Assembly: GCA_028023455.1 (NCBI GenBank)
Contig: JAQFVV010006474.1
Span: 186,001 to 250,000 of the forward strand
DNA length: 64,000 bases
DNA from: Epiperipatus broadwayi
Taxonomy: Eukaryota > Onychophora > Udeonychophora > Euonychophora > Peripatidae
Reading direction: 5' to 3'
Positions 1 through 11,838 of this stretch are shown in pieces. Numbering within the stretch: the stretch's first letter is position 1; every line of letters starts with the position of its first letter. Below the pieces are notes generated by a model. It was not told where the DNA came from. It worked only from the letters and a program-made list of their open reading frames with translations, and did not search any database. The position numbers were made by a program, and so were the translations under genes.

Positions 1-183
1 TGCCTTTATAAATTCAGAACTTTCTCCTGATTAACTCTTAAAATATAAAAATTTAATATTAATTATTTGTAACTTTTATAGCCTATTTTATTCTATAACC
101 ATTTTGATTAGCCTCATAATTTCTTTCACTTTTAATTTAATGTGACAATTATTTTATTAATATTTAGTCTAATATATATATAT

Positions 184-202
184 ATTGAAATATCATTTAG
201 CA

Positions 203-245
<43 letters not shown>

Positions 246-272
246 ATATTAAATGCTAAATGATATTTCAAT
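184..272. repeat. Inverted repeat with (AT)n loop
   Basis: Two 24-bp arms (184-207 and 249-272) are exact reverse complements and flank an (AT)n core, so the whole stretch can fold into a hairpin or extrude as a cruciform. It may be a small foldback element or a microsatellite-driven inversion. No coding content. Confidence 0.85.
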
Positions 273-2145
273 GAACTCCCACCCTCGCCAGTATAGTTAG
301 TTTTACCTTAGCTACTAGCATTAGATGGGAGTGACAATTAATTAGCTTGTTTTTACTTTTAAAACTATAATGCTTGCTAGGTTGGGAGAAGATTATTTTA
401 AAAAAAATGTTTTACTAATTATTGTACTTTTTACGTAAACACCAGAGGGATAAATAAAGTTTCAACTTTAATTAGTTTATGATTTATACAATGTTAATAA
501 TCTCCGTAAGAGCACAATAATAATACAAACAAATATGTTAAATATATATATATATTACATTTTATGTCTTTATTCTAGCCCATCCAAACATATAAATAAT
601 TTTCTTAAAGCACACCTTAGACTTAATTGTCTTACTATACTATACGTAAGTGGAATTTTATTAAATAAGTGTAATGAAAGGGTGGAGGGGATTTAGAACT
701 TTCGTTGACATTAAAAATACATTTCTAATAATATCTTTAAACTTCGTTTAATAAATACGATCATACCATTATCTTTGATGTTATTATTATAGGTTGTAAG
801 CTTAATTATAGATATTTGACTAGTTATTAGTCCGTCCCAAAGCATTGTTAGCATAGGCCACTCTTCATGTTTTAAGCTTTATCTAGAGATGCACGTCAGA
901 ATGCCTGAGCTGTCTCATCTTCGTTTCAGGTTTTAAACAGGGCAATGAATGTCCCTGGTCCACATATGTATACTCGTGCAATGAGAGCAATGCATGGGAT
1001 AATTCCGGTAAAGTTCGGCCCATTGTATCTCCGTCCAATGACTCTTTGTCAACCGATTCCACAAAATGTGGGGTGACAAGTTGGCTAGACTATTTTCTTT
1101 TATATGATAAAGCACCTCAAAAATTTGGATCCGCAAATATTTGGCCATTATGCTAACACCGTGGCATTTTATATTAGACCCTTCTTTTCAAAAAGCTCCA
1201 GCCTATAAACATATCTCATAAATTAAATAACTTTTGATATGTCGCTTAACGACTATATATATAATTTAGAGAAATAATTCCACATACGTTCGTCAAGCAA
1301 ATAAATCTTTATTAAAAATTATATTTTCTTATATATAGTAAACTTATGATAGCTTGGTCAGTTAATTAACCAACAATTATGTAACCCATTCTGGGAACAG
1401 TCAAGGTTGTATTTTTGTTTGTAATTCGGGTGAATCATTATAAATTGTACACTTTATAAATGTTCTAGATAAATTTAAATGTCGTTACGTCGCATCAAAA
1501 TTCTTCATAACTTATTTGTAAATACTTAAGCTCAAGTGCGAGTAAGCACAATATAATTTATTTGTAATACGAGGCTAATCACCATTTAATATAATTCAAA
1601 TGTATATCTTTATTTCTATTTGTTCGTTATTAAATATAATTTTAAAATTAAACATCTGATCATTGCTCATTCTTTAGTTAATTGATTTAGTTAAATTTTA
1701 AATCTCATGATTTGTGGAATGATGTAATATCCCATTAAAGTTAAGCATAAGTGTTTGTCTGTTTTAAAATGTATATACACATTTGTCTTGATTTTCTTCT
1801 GAGTCTCTTTGCTTCTCCGATGTGCGATGTCAGCCGGTGGTGAATTAAATATTCTAGTACAATCAGATTTGCTGCTCATAAGTAACTGAACCTGGAATCT
1901 GGGCATACAGGGCAGAGTTCATGATTATTCCTGCCATATGTATCTCACACATGACTGGACTCGAGGTACTTTTGCCTAGATGCTAGATCATGTTATGTGG
2001 ACAGTCAATTCCAACTGGTATAATACGAAAATTAACTAAGAATTAAATAATATAATAAATAATAAATATTTAGTAAATTATTATTTATTTTAACTTTAAT
2101 CCAGCATTTCTAGCCAGGAAAATAAAATAAGCATTGTTGAATTGA
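273..2145. other. AT-rich sequence, no gene recognised
   Basis: No reading frame here looks like a protein family member. The part at about 830-1150 is visibly less AT-rich than its surroundings and contains an acceptor-like tract ending in AG at 928-929 and a GTAAAG at 1008, but nothing identifies it as an exon. Confidence 0.5.
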
Positions 2146-2202
2146 CCAATCAGGGAAGGAAATTGCTCAGGTATAAAACAGGTGCACAGCTATTTTTCAG
2201 GG
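2146..2202 (+). promoter_or_regulatory. Candidate RNA polymerase II core promoter
   Basis: A CCAAT box (2146-2150, in GACCAATCAG) is followed by a TATA box (TATAAAA, 2172-2178) and an initiator-like TTTCAGGG whose A lies at 2199, 27 bp after the first T of the TATA box. That is the usual TATA-to-start spacing. A start codon follows 20 nt after the putative start site and leads into a splice donor. The arrangement is seen directly; that it is active is inference. Confidence 0.4.
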
Positions 2203-2218
2203 TACTACGACTGTTACT

Positions 2219-2242
2219 ATGGTTGCAACTTCTATTGACAAA
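2219..2242 (+). CDS. Candidate first coding exon, partial
   Basis: An ATG 20 nt downstream of the putative transcription start opens eight codons (MVATSIDK) that end exactly at a consensus splice donor, AAA|GTAAGT (donor 2243-2248, phase 0). Short first exons of this kind are common in animal genes. I could not identify the next exon; the introns would be long, and no recognisable downstream exon with a matching phase was found. No family can be assigned from eight residues. The alternative is chance co-occurrence of promoter-like words in AT-rich DNA, although the ordered spacing of four independent signals makes this less likely than for a single motif. Confidence 0.28.
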
Positions 2243-2248
2243 GTAAGT

Positions 2249-5200
2249 CATATTAAATAACTGAATCTCTGGTAATTTACAGTTTTAAAAAATTAGGAGT
2301 ACCAATAATAGTCAATTTATTTACTTTAACATTCTAAAAGAACTTACAGTAATTTATTATTAAAAGATTGTGTAATACAGAGATGCAAGGCTAAAAGCTA
2401 TGTAATTCCTTACCTACCAATTTATTTAAGCCAATTTAACGTTGCATTGAACATGAATCAACCTTTGTTAAATTTTAAATTATGTGAAAAACATCAAAAT
2501 TATGATTTTTCCATTGAGCATAGAATATTGCTTATCGTAAAAAACAACCTTTATTTGCTATGGAGGTTACTAAATTGGACATCATGGGGAAAAATTAGGA
2601 AAATTTGCCAGAAATGGAAATTATAAAAAAAATATATTTTTCTTTACTTAAAAAGTTATTTAAAATAAGATGGCAAAGTTTTAGAAGAAACTTTTAACTT
2701 GGCAGAGAATTATTTTAAGACGCTAAAATATTTCTTTATGAAGAAATATTGAATAATAGATTTTAATCTATTATAATGATTTATAAGATATAAAAAAATT
2801 AAGATCGTTAGCAGAATTCTTCATATCGTATTAAGAAGAAATCTTTAAAAATAAGTTAATTATTGTATGCTGGTCATACAAAAGTTTTTCTGAAAATTAT
2901 TTATGGAAAATATTTTAAACCAGATTGATGACTAACGCTAAGAATCTTATTTGTTGTATCAGATAACATAGTCTATCAGGAAATCTGGATAAAAGTAGCA
3001 AAAACTTTAAAATTATTTTATTGCATAATATTAGAAATACTTTCAATATTTTATTTAGTGAAGAATGGAATTCATAAATTATTTTAAAAAAACTTTTAGA
3101 AGCAAAGGAATGGTTATCCAAATTAATCCGGATATTATAAAGTTTACTTACCGTATTTTTTGTTTTGGAATTGCCGTACATTTTTTAAAAGTGGAACTAT
3201 CAGAGTATGCATAGTTTTGGCGTCAGAAGTGTGATCAACAGCGCTGTGAAGTGAAAAACGAAGGAGGAAAAAAGAACATTTCATCTCAAGAAACTTAATC
3301 AATGGACTTTATAAACATTTTAAAATTATTTCTTTTACTAAAAAAAATTAATATTAATGCTTATTCACAGAATAAAAATAGGGAAGGAACATAAAAACAT
3401 TAAACTATTTACTAACCTAGTGATTAGATTCTTATTAAAAATCTTTAATATTTTTCTTTAAAAAACTTAATATTATTTTTGAAGTATGATAATGTGGAAT
3501 AAATTATAATATGTAATATTTTATTTAGATCATGATCCAGAAACATCAAATAAGTAATCGCCAATGGAGACATATTATTTATGGTAACAATTATAAGAAT
3601 ATTGATAATTTTATAATGTATTTTATTATTTTTTTGGTGTGGATGTATGGGAACGTATATGAAAAAACATGATGCATACACACAGCTTGTAACTTATTTA
3701 TTCATTTTTAAAAATATGCATACTTTTATTTATATTATAAGTATATTTTAATATAAGTGAAATATAAGTAAATGATTCTGTTATAACTGAACTGTTTATT
3801 TTAAGTGAGTAAGGTAGTAAAGTGGTATATCGATACTGATTGTTTATATTTTTGGGTTTAAGAGTTATCAAAGAATGAAGTAATTTGTTCTTATTGATCA
3901 GTTAGATTGTTATTGATACGTGAATTTATTTATTGTTATAGAAATGTGGGAAGGAATTCAGCGATGTAGAGTGATAGATCTCTAATGATAATAGCTTGGT
4001 AGTAAGTTAAATAAACCGAGGTAATATTTTATGTAGGATTTATTTATATTGGAATAAGGGTAGTTAGTAATAATGATTATTCAGGTGTAGATAACTTAGC
4101 ACTATAGCTTGTATACGTCCATGGCAGTGTTTATGTGTGTTAAAGTTGAATGTTCCATAGAGCTAAATAAATAGCCTGGACATTACATTTAGTAGTAGAG
4201 GTTATTAGACAAAGAAGTCATACCTCATTTATTATACACTGTTACCATGATGATTATTTAATAGAGGTGCTATTGAATTAAAACTCTAGTTTATTCCATA
4301 TATGTATCTGTTTATTTACCATCAAAATTTCTCGGATTGCATCGTGAAGGATGGCTTTTAAAAGTATGAAATGATGAAGAAGTTTGAAGTGCGGAATCGT
4401 TATAGAAGAAGATAAGATAGGTTATATTATTTTAAGTAAAGATAGAAATAAATGCAGAGTACAAGGATATAGTTTGGCAGTAAAGATTCATAAACCTTTT
4501 CATATTTGAAATTGATTGTTATTTATTACAAATGAATAAATGATAATTAAAGTGGGTTTATAAAGATGTTGTTTAATTATTAAGTTTTAAAAGACTTAAT
4601 TATGATGCATATTTTTTACAAGTAAAGGGATAAAACTAAATCGTGTTTTTGAAGAATATACGTAATCATAAGTTTTATAAAAGTTATTTTATAATAAAAA
4701 ATGCATCAGTACATACATTCTATCTGACACTAAAGTTAATAATTAGTAAGCAGTTTAGTTTAATTGCTATGCTATTGATTAAGGTTATTCACATTATTAA
4801 TAAGTTAGGAATGACTATATGGAATAGTAAAATTATTTTTGAAAAGAACTAAATAATAATGAACGCATATTGAACTAATTACTTTATCTTAATTTTTTTT
4901 CAAAGAACTTATTGAAAATGAAACTTAATGGAGATGTAATAGAGATACTATGATAATATTTTTAAAATAGTAAATATTTTTTTATAAACAATGTTATGTA
5001 TTCTACATTTGATTTTACTTAATCTATTTTTTTTTTGAAAGTACGTGAATGGGAGTAAACAAAGTTCATGAATATTGTAAATAATGTACATATTTTAATG
5101 TTGAGTTTGATAATAAAATTTGTTAAGTTTGTTTTATAAACTTTGGTGTTGATTCAATTTCTCCACTTCACAGTTACATAATCACAGATAACTAGAATTA

Positions 5201-6035
5201 AGATATAATATTTGCACAATTTAAATAAAACTATTATTTAAGAATTATAATATTTTCTTGATATGATTTTCTTTAAGAAATTTCATTTTTCATATCATTA
5301 TTATGGTCATAGAATAACTAGAAAATATTTACACAGAATTATAGTATTATTTTGGTTGCCACATATTCTCAGATTATAAGATCATACCACATATTTATTT
5401 AAGATGCCATATGGATAATAAAATATTATACTATATTATTATTTATTATACATGATTAATATTACAATGAGAAAAAAGATGAGATTAAAGTATGTATTGA
5501 AGATTATTATTATTTTTAAGTATTATTAGAATTAGTCAGTTGTAGTTAGAAATGATATTAAATACATTATCATGCTTAATTACATAAAATATAATTGTTT
5601 TGAATTATTTTAAAAGAACCTGAGAATATTTGAGCTAGATTATTTAGATAAAGATATGAGGATTATTTTATTGAGACAATTTTAATTAAGTAAGTAACTA
5701 TTTAAGACGTAGGAGTGCTATAGATTTATTGTTTGAGATAATAGGAGGGAATAGTATTATTATGCCATTGAGGTAGTATTTTATGGGATATTGACTCAAT
5801 GTATTCGTCTTGCCACTTGTAAACTCACTTCATAGTCTCATGATTTTTATTAGATATTTATTTATTTAATTTATGAAACTGGGTCATATTATTATTTATT
5901 AATTAAAGCTAGTTTAATGACTTATAGTATTAAAGAATATATATTATTATTGATTAGATATATTTTAAGTGAATATAATTATTTATTTGAGCTAGACCGA
6001 TTTATTATTATTATTATATATTTCCTGAATGTGAG

Positions 6036-6040
<5 letters not shown>
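2249..6040. other. AT-rich non-coding sequence
   Basis: Very AT-rich, with only short stop-bounded frames of low-complexity composition. It would be intronic if the exon at 2219-2242 is real. No element or RNA gene recognised. Confidence 0.5.

Positions 6041-6123
<83 letters not shown>
6041..6123. repeat. Compound microsatellite (TA)n(GA)n
   Basis: About 34 TA units run straight into about 7 GA units. The same TA-to-GA order recurs at 21,638-21,728. Confidence 0.95.
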
Positions 6124-7130
6124 GTTGCCTTGATAATAGTTTGAGATTGTTAATTGTTATTGATATTGAGATTAACGAAGTGTTATTTGAAATTGTACAA
6201 AATGTAAATTGGATCAGAATTTAAAACATTATTTATAATACATTTCAAATAATTACACTAATGATATTAACTGATATATAACATTTTTTTATGGAGAACG
6301 TGTGTGTGGACATAAAAAATATTTAATATTATTTTATTCTTATATTTGCTTTTATACACATTCATCTATAAATTATTTAAAATTACATTCATTTAAATTT
6401 AGTATTTAATAAATGCCACGATTAGAATTTTTATTAAATGTTACCATTTTTTACATATTCCGGTTAATCGCCTTATTTTGCTTTCCCTGTGGATAAAAAT
6501 AAATTATATAATATGCAACACCTATCAACAAAAAAAATTCAATAAAAGCATTTTCAACAGAATTACCTTGATTGCCTACTATTTGAAACATCTGATCAAG
6601 CACTGGATTATATAAGAGATTTGTGTTATTCTGACAAAGATTAGAATTGTATGATCCAAATATATGTATAGTTTGCAAATCGAATCTTACTTTGTTTTGT
6701 TACGGTATCCTGATCGAAAAATGTTTGCTTGCAGTGCTGTGATTAGAAAACATGTGTCTGCATAATTATTAGTAAACTCTAAATTTTATATAAGGGTGTG
6801 TATTTGTGTATATGCACAAATGTTTTAGAGAAGCAGAAAAAAATATAAATGCCTTTTAAAAATATAGTTAATTTATAGATCACAAAAGTAAAAAGAATCC
6901 TCATCTCTTCAAAATAATTGTTATTAAATGTTATTTTGCAAAACAAATCGATATTTGGTAGTAAGAAATATTTCACTTTCAATAAGTTTTATGAAGGTAG
7001 TAACTTATCACATGACCAACATTTTCTATGCTTATAACAGGCTGCTGAAATAATAGCAAACTTTTGATACAGTAGTACCACCATGATAAATCATACTAAT
7101 CAATAAATGCAAGAAGTGTATAAATAAAAT
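6124..7130. other. AT-rich sequence, nothing recognised
   Basis: No supported gene, RNA or mobile-element feature is visible. Confidence 0.5.
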
Positions 7131-7303
7131 CGCTATATAGTGCCTACATGTTCAATATCCCGAGACTCGTTTCTAGCTTGTGTTTTTCATCAGTGATGAG
7201 TATTTTATCTGAGAGCACTGCATATAAATCTTAGGACCTAATGAAAGATACAAGCTAAAAATTAGTCTGGGAATATTGAGTAAGTAGGCACTATAGAAAG
7301 ATT
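7131..7303. repeat. Foldback repeat related to the ~420-bp family
   Basis: The left arm (about 7,131-7,190) and right arm (about 7,246-7,303) are imperfect reverse complements, sharing the words TAGTGCCTAC / GTAGGCACTA and TCTAGCTTG / CAAGCTAAA. The left arm and loop carry the words found in the dispersed repeat at 38.6, 46.1 and 49.1-49.9 kb (for example CATCAGTGATGAG, GAGAGCACTGCAT). It looks like a head-to-head pair of fragments of that family. Confidence 0.6.
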
Positions 7304-8417
7304 TTATGCAAAAAAAAAAAACTTATTGCATTCGTAGATTGCTGTAGTTTACCCTGGATCTCTACTCTTCAGATATTTTGCTACAGTTTTAACTTAGTTT
7401 ATTATTCATACAAATCGTATCTATTGTTAAAATTTTTATTTTAAAACAAAATTAACATGGGAAGTCTATACAAGATGATCAAAACGGTAAAAATTTCGCA
7501 AGTCGTACCAACGTTCAATTGAGACAGGTATTGGTGTTAGAAATGATTTTTTCCAGCATTGTCAAAGATGAAAAAATGTCTTTGAAATGAATATTTTCTT
7601 ACAGCAAAATATAATCAAGACTATTGAAATTTGCTGACGGACTGTATGATATTGATGTCTTGGTTTTTTCTCGTTAAAAATTGAATAAAGCAGTGCGTTT
7701 GAATTTGAGCTAAAACCATAAAAAGATGTTATCTATAATCGTAAAACAGCAATCTAAAGGCGTTTACCACGCTTTTTCGAGGGAAAATCCCAACCATTTT
7801 AAAAAAGTATGAGAATCAGAGAAATAATATAGGAATTCCATCATTTATATTCCAAAATAAAACACATGTTTATGTGTGTACTTGATATTGCCATTTAATT
7901 TGTTAGAAGGAAGAAGAATGAGTTATTCCTTTAGGTATTATTTGACATTTTAATCTTTATTAAGGTAATAATGAAGATGATGCATTGCATATACATATAT
8001 GTTCCATTCAGTCTCTTGCTGTAAAATAGTTGCATATATAATATGTTAACCCTCACTTTGCAACGGCTTTAATCGTTAATCGTTTTCCATGTCCATAAGG
8101 TATCAACATTAATTTTAATATCAAACTGTTATTATTTATCAGAATGTAATAAATTTTTCATTTAGAAATAAAGTAAATTCTAAAAAAATTACATGTGATT
8201 TGTACAATTATTAAAAAACTATATTGTAATCAAAACAATAAATGTTTGTTTTTTTTTCTTTTACCATCAATGATCACTAGGAACACTTTCATTTTAGAAA
8301 TGAATAAATCTTTTTTATTTGACATTTAGTTTTATATTGTAAAGAATAAATATCAATATCTGATAAATCTATTAAATTCTGCTTTAAAAATTGTTTTTTT
8401 TTAATATTTTTTATAGT
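7304..8417. other. AT-rich sequence, nothing recognised
   Basis: No reading frame or repeat unit identified apart from homopolymer and TA-rich tracts. Confidence 0.5.
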
Positions 8418-11400
8418 GTTATGTGCATTTTTTAATTATATATTCTAAAATATATCAAAGTCATATATATAATATAAATTTTATAGTAATTTAAAATGAT
8501 AATAAGAATGGTAAAAAGTAAAATGTATTATGGTTTTTATTTTAAAACAAAATTGTTTTCAAAACAACATTGCCATAAAAAACAGTTTCAAAAGGACTGG
8601 ATGGAAAATAAATTATTTGATCGATCGTCTGTTTTGCATAAAAGGTTGAAATAGTTTTACTCCTTCAGTGATCTTTTAAGAAGAAAATTGTAATGATTAT
8701 TTAAATAAATATTATGCAGTCTCTGCAACAAAACTCCAGAATGCCTTTCATGGTCTTTTCAATACTCTAGCTGATTATGAAGCCGTAAAGAAAGGAATTC
8801 CTCAAAATTAAATGTGATTCTGATATTACCGTCTAATGCTAACGCTAAAAATAGGTGTTAATTGCAATATAGGAAAACTTACTCATAATGAATTATCAAA
8901 AGAGAAATATTCATCTATGAATTAATTTAAAATCTATTAATTTAGATCCTATAAATATCTGGAAAACCCTCATTAAAAACTATGATGAAACAAATCACAA
9001 GAAGTTAAAATGTGAATATTGTTTGCAGACGTTTAAAATAATGATTGTGATGGCCACATATCTATCTTCACATGCTAATAAAGTGTGAGGCATGGAGATA
9101 TCAAAGCAATTGACTATACTTGTTATAAGCTTTTTCTCAATGAATTATTTATCCTCCCATACGTGCTGCTCTGCTGCTCTTTTCCTATAATCTCTCTTTT
9201 CTTCATAGCGTAAGCATGTGTTTTAAAGACCTACAGAGGTCCCTAGTGACGATTTTTTCAGACGCTCATTGCTAAGGTTTACAGCCTTGTTAAAACTATT
9301 ATTATTATAATTGTATTTGTTAATTAAAATTATTATTGTTATAAATAATTTTGGTTGCTTGGGTATTTCTCATCCTAATTTCAAGCAGATTATTTATTTT
9401 GTCATTTAATAAGAGTATTAAGCTGGAGAAAGATAACTATCAGGAAATTTAATTGAAACTGCATAAATACTTGTTTTTATGTGTGTTCAATGTGATTGTT
9501 AGCTTGGATATATAAATTAGACAATTAAAATTAAAATGTATAAAGTCACTCCCACATGTACATGGTTACCCATTATATGTTTATAATTCTTATTATCAAT
9601 CAAAACAAACAGGGATTGAACCCATATGAGTTTAAAAATAAATTTTATTACTATTCAGACAAAAAATAAATTAGTCTTTGAAATGTGGCATATAAATACT
9701 TGGTTATATAAAAAATATAATATTTTATTTTGTTATAAATAAAAAAAAAATGAATCAATAAATTCATGTCTTGAACAGTAATAGATTGGTAGTGATGATG
9801 GTAGGCAAATATAATAACGCATTAAAACTAGAATACAATACAGTTTTAGAAAGGCCACAATATTAAAAGGAAGATGGGCATACTAGTTCTTAAATAATAA
9901 AAAAATGTTTAAGTGGTTAATGATAGTTTTTAAAAAAAATCGTAATAGAAAGGTTAGTAGTCAGTTTTAATCATGTTATATATGATTGCCCGAGTTAAAG
10001 CGAAAATAAAAGCTCAGTGAAATGAAACAGAAGCTTATAAAAGTGAGTTTATGAACATGATTATGAACATGTTCATATAATTTAAAAAAAGAAAACAAAT
10101 AAAATATGGAAATCATCTTTACACTAATAAAAAATATTAAAATACAAATTAAAGAAATGAAGGATCTAAAGGAAGATTTTAAAACACACCAAAGGGAGAT
10201 CATGGATGATATAAAAAGCAGAATGAAAAAAATATTTAAAAGGGAATTGTTATTACAGAAATAAAAGACGTCAGAACGCAGTTGATAAGAAAAATTAGAG
10301 AAAATAATAAGAAAACTATATTAGTAACTGAGCCAATAAATAAAGGTAAAGCCATAAACCGATATATATCTCTAAGTCAGATAAAACATATAAAGCCAAT
10401 GATAAATGTCTAGTTGAATTACTTAAAAATATTCGGTATATTGATAGTATAAATAAGTTAAGAGTTAATGGAAAAGCCTTGGGAGGATGGTGCTTGCAAT
10501 ACAGTTGAATATGTGTTCGATTTCACACAAAATAAAACTAAAGTGAAGAAATATCTGTTTGGAAAAATGAATTAGCACATAAGTATTATAAAAGTAGATG
10601 ATCAAGAAGATTATTTTAACAGAATTAAATATAAAAGTATTTTACTTGGTTGGATGTAAAACAGAAATACCAGAAACCAATAAAATTAAAAATAACAGAA
10701 CATGAGAGGAGAACCTAGAATTCAGGCAAGTAATTAATCTAGATAAATTGTCTAAAAAATTAGGAGGTTCAAGAAATCATTATGTGAGAATAAAATTAAA
10801 GAATAAAGCTACAAAAAGGTAGAAAATGCATTTTTAGTGATAAATCAGAGTTACCATATGGTAAATAAAAGTTATTCCATGTCAACTTAGAGGAGTCCTG
10901 CAGATTAATAAAAAATACCTAGATAATGAATAAGTTTAATCCTACTATAAATAAGGATGATCGTTAAGTTGATGACAATGAAATTGTTCATTTGTATATG
11001 TTATTGGAGAATGAACAAATAATTAGAAAATACAGATTATAAAAGTGCAAGTTTTGAAAAGTGCGCCTTAATTGCTAAAAGAAGCAATAATTGTCAAAAT
11101 AGTCATGCTGGCAAAATCATATAAAAGAAAACAAACTAAAATTAATTTCATGGGTTTATTGATGGTTGGTCATGTTAATTTCTGTATTGATAATGAATGA
11201 AGAGGTTTTGAGGTTTTTATGTTTTCATGATGCTTTAGATTCCTTATCTCAGCACTGTTCCAACCATTTTGTATTTCTAGCTATTGACTTCTAAGTCTCA
11301 AATGAGAGCCATACATATCTTATATTTACTAGCCTCTAAGCTTGAAAGTTGAGCCAGGCATACTTCTTATGATGCATTGTGTATTAGTCTCCAAGACCCT

Positions 11401-11838
11401 TAGTAAAGCAAAGCTTTATTTAAATGTATTATTCATTTGCGTTTAATTTGGTTGATATTATCTTTGTGCTCAAGATAACTCTTTTGGTATCATTTTGCAT
11501 AATACCCTCCTCATCAATTGATATTTCTTAGTTAATATCAGCACTTTAAGTGAATGATTAAGTCAAATAAATAATTTAATGGAATTTTTGAAAAAATATG
11601 TTTATATCAATGTATGAATTTGTATGAATTTCTAAACTAAGGAGGGCATATGAGATTGTAAATACAATTTCAAGAAGTACTACTAAGTGTGTCATTATTT
11701 TAAGAGTAAAATAAAAAAAAATAATGTAGCAATTTTAAATTAGTGATGTTTTGTTTATACTAAATTGACTCTATTTTATTCCTAATTAGAGAACGCGCAA
11801 ATGTAATCCTTGTGGTGCAGGCATGGCTTTTATATCAA
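8418..11838. repeat. Tandem duplication, unit 1 (~3.4 kb)
   Basis: Sequence from about 8,418 onward is matched by 11,839 onward, and the start again by about 15,376 onward. Landmarks recur in order: AAAGTCAT then ATATAAAATAAA near 8,459 / 11,867 / 15,407; CCAGAATGCCTT near 8,733 / 12,150; ATGTGTGTTCAATGTGATTG near 9,479 / 12,819; GATGGTTGGTCATGTT near 11,161 / 14,716. Many substitutions and indels separate the copies. Unit 1 holds a stretch at about 9,150-9,290 that has no clear partner in unit 2. Borders are approximate. Confidence 0.8.
10106..10830 (+). pseudogene. Decayed coiled-coil-like reading frame (unit 1)
   Basis: From an ATG at 10,106 a frame of about 50 codons is rich in Lys, Glu and Ile with heptad-like spacing (for example KEMKDLKEDFKTHQ) and then breaks. 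Further fragments resembling those of unit 2 continue in other frames to about 10,830, including one reading NLDKLSKKLGGS. Composition and the coiled-coil start resemble ORF1 proteins of some LINEs, but I see no diagnostic RNA-binding motif and no reverse transcriptase downstream. It is a relic of an unidentified protein; the LINE origin is only a suggestion. Confidence 0.35.

Noticed and set aside
930-1007. Possible 78-bp internal exon between TTTCAG and GTAAAG
   Set aside because: The splice-like signals and open frame (VLNRAMNVPGPHMYTRAMRA) are suggestive, but no family match, no neighbouring exons and no conservation evidence.
9015-9095. Zinc-finger-like CEYCLQTF
   Set aside because: The Cys pair is not followed by correctly spaced His residues without a frameshift, and the second tandem copy does not conserve it.
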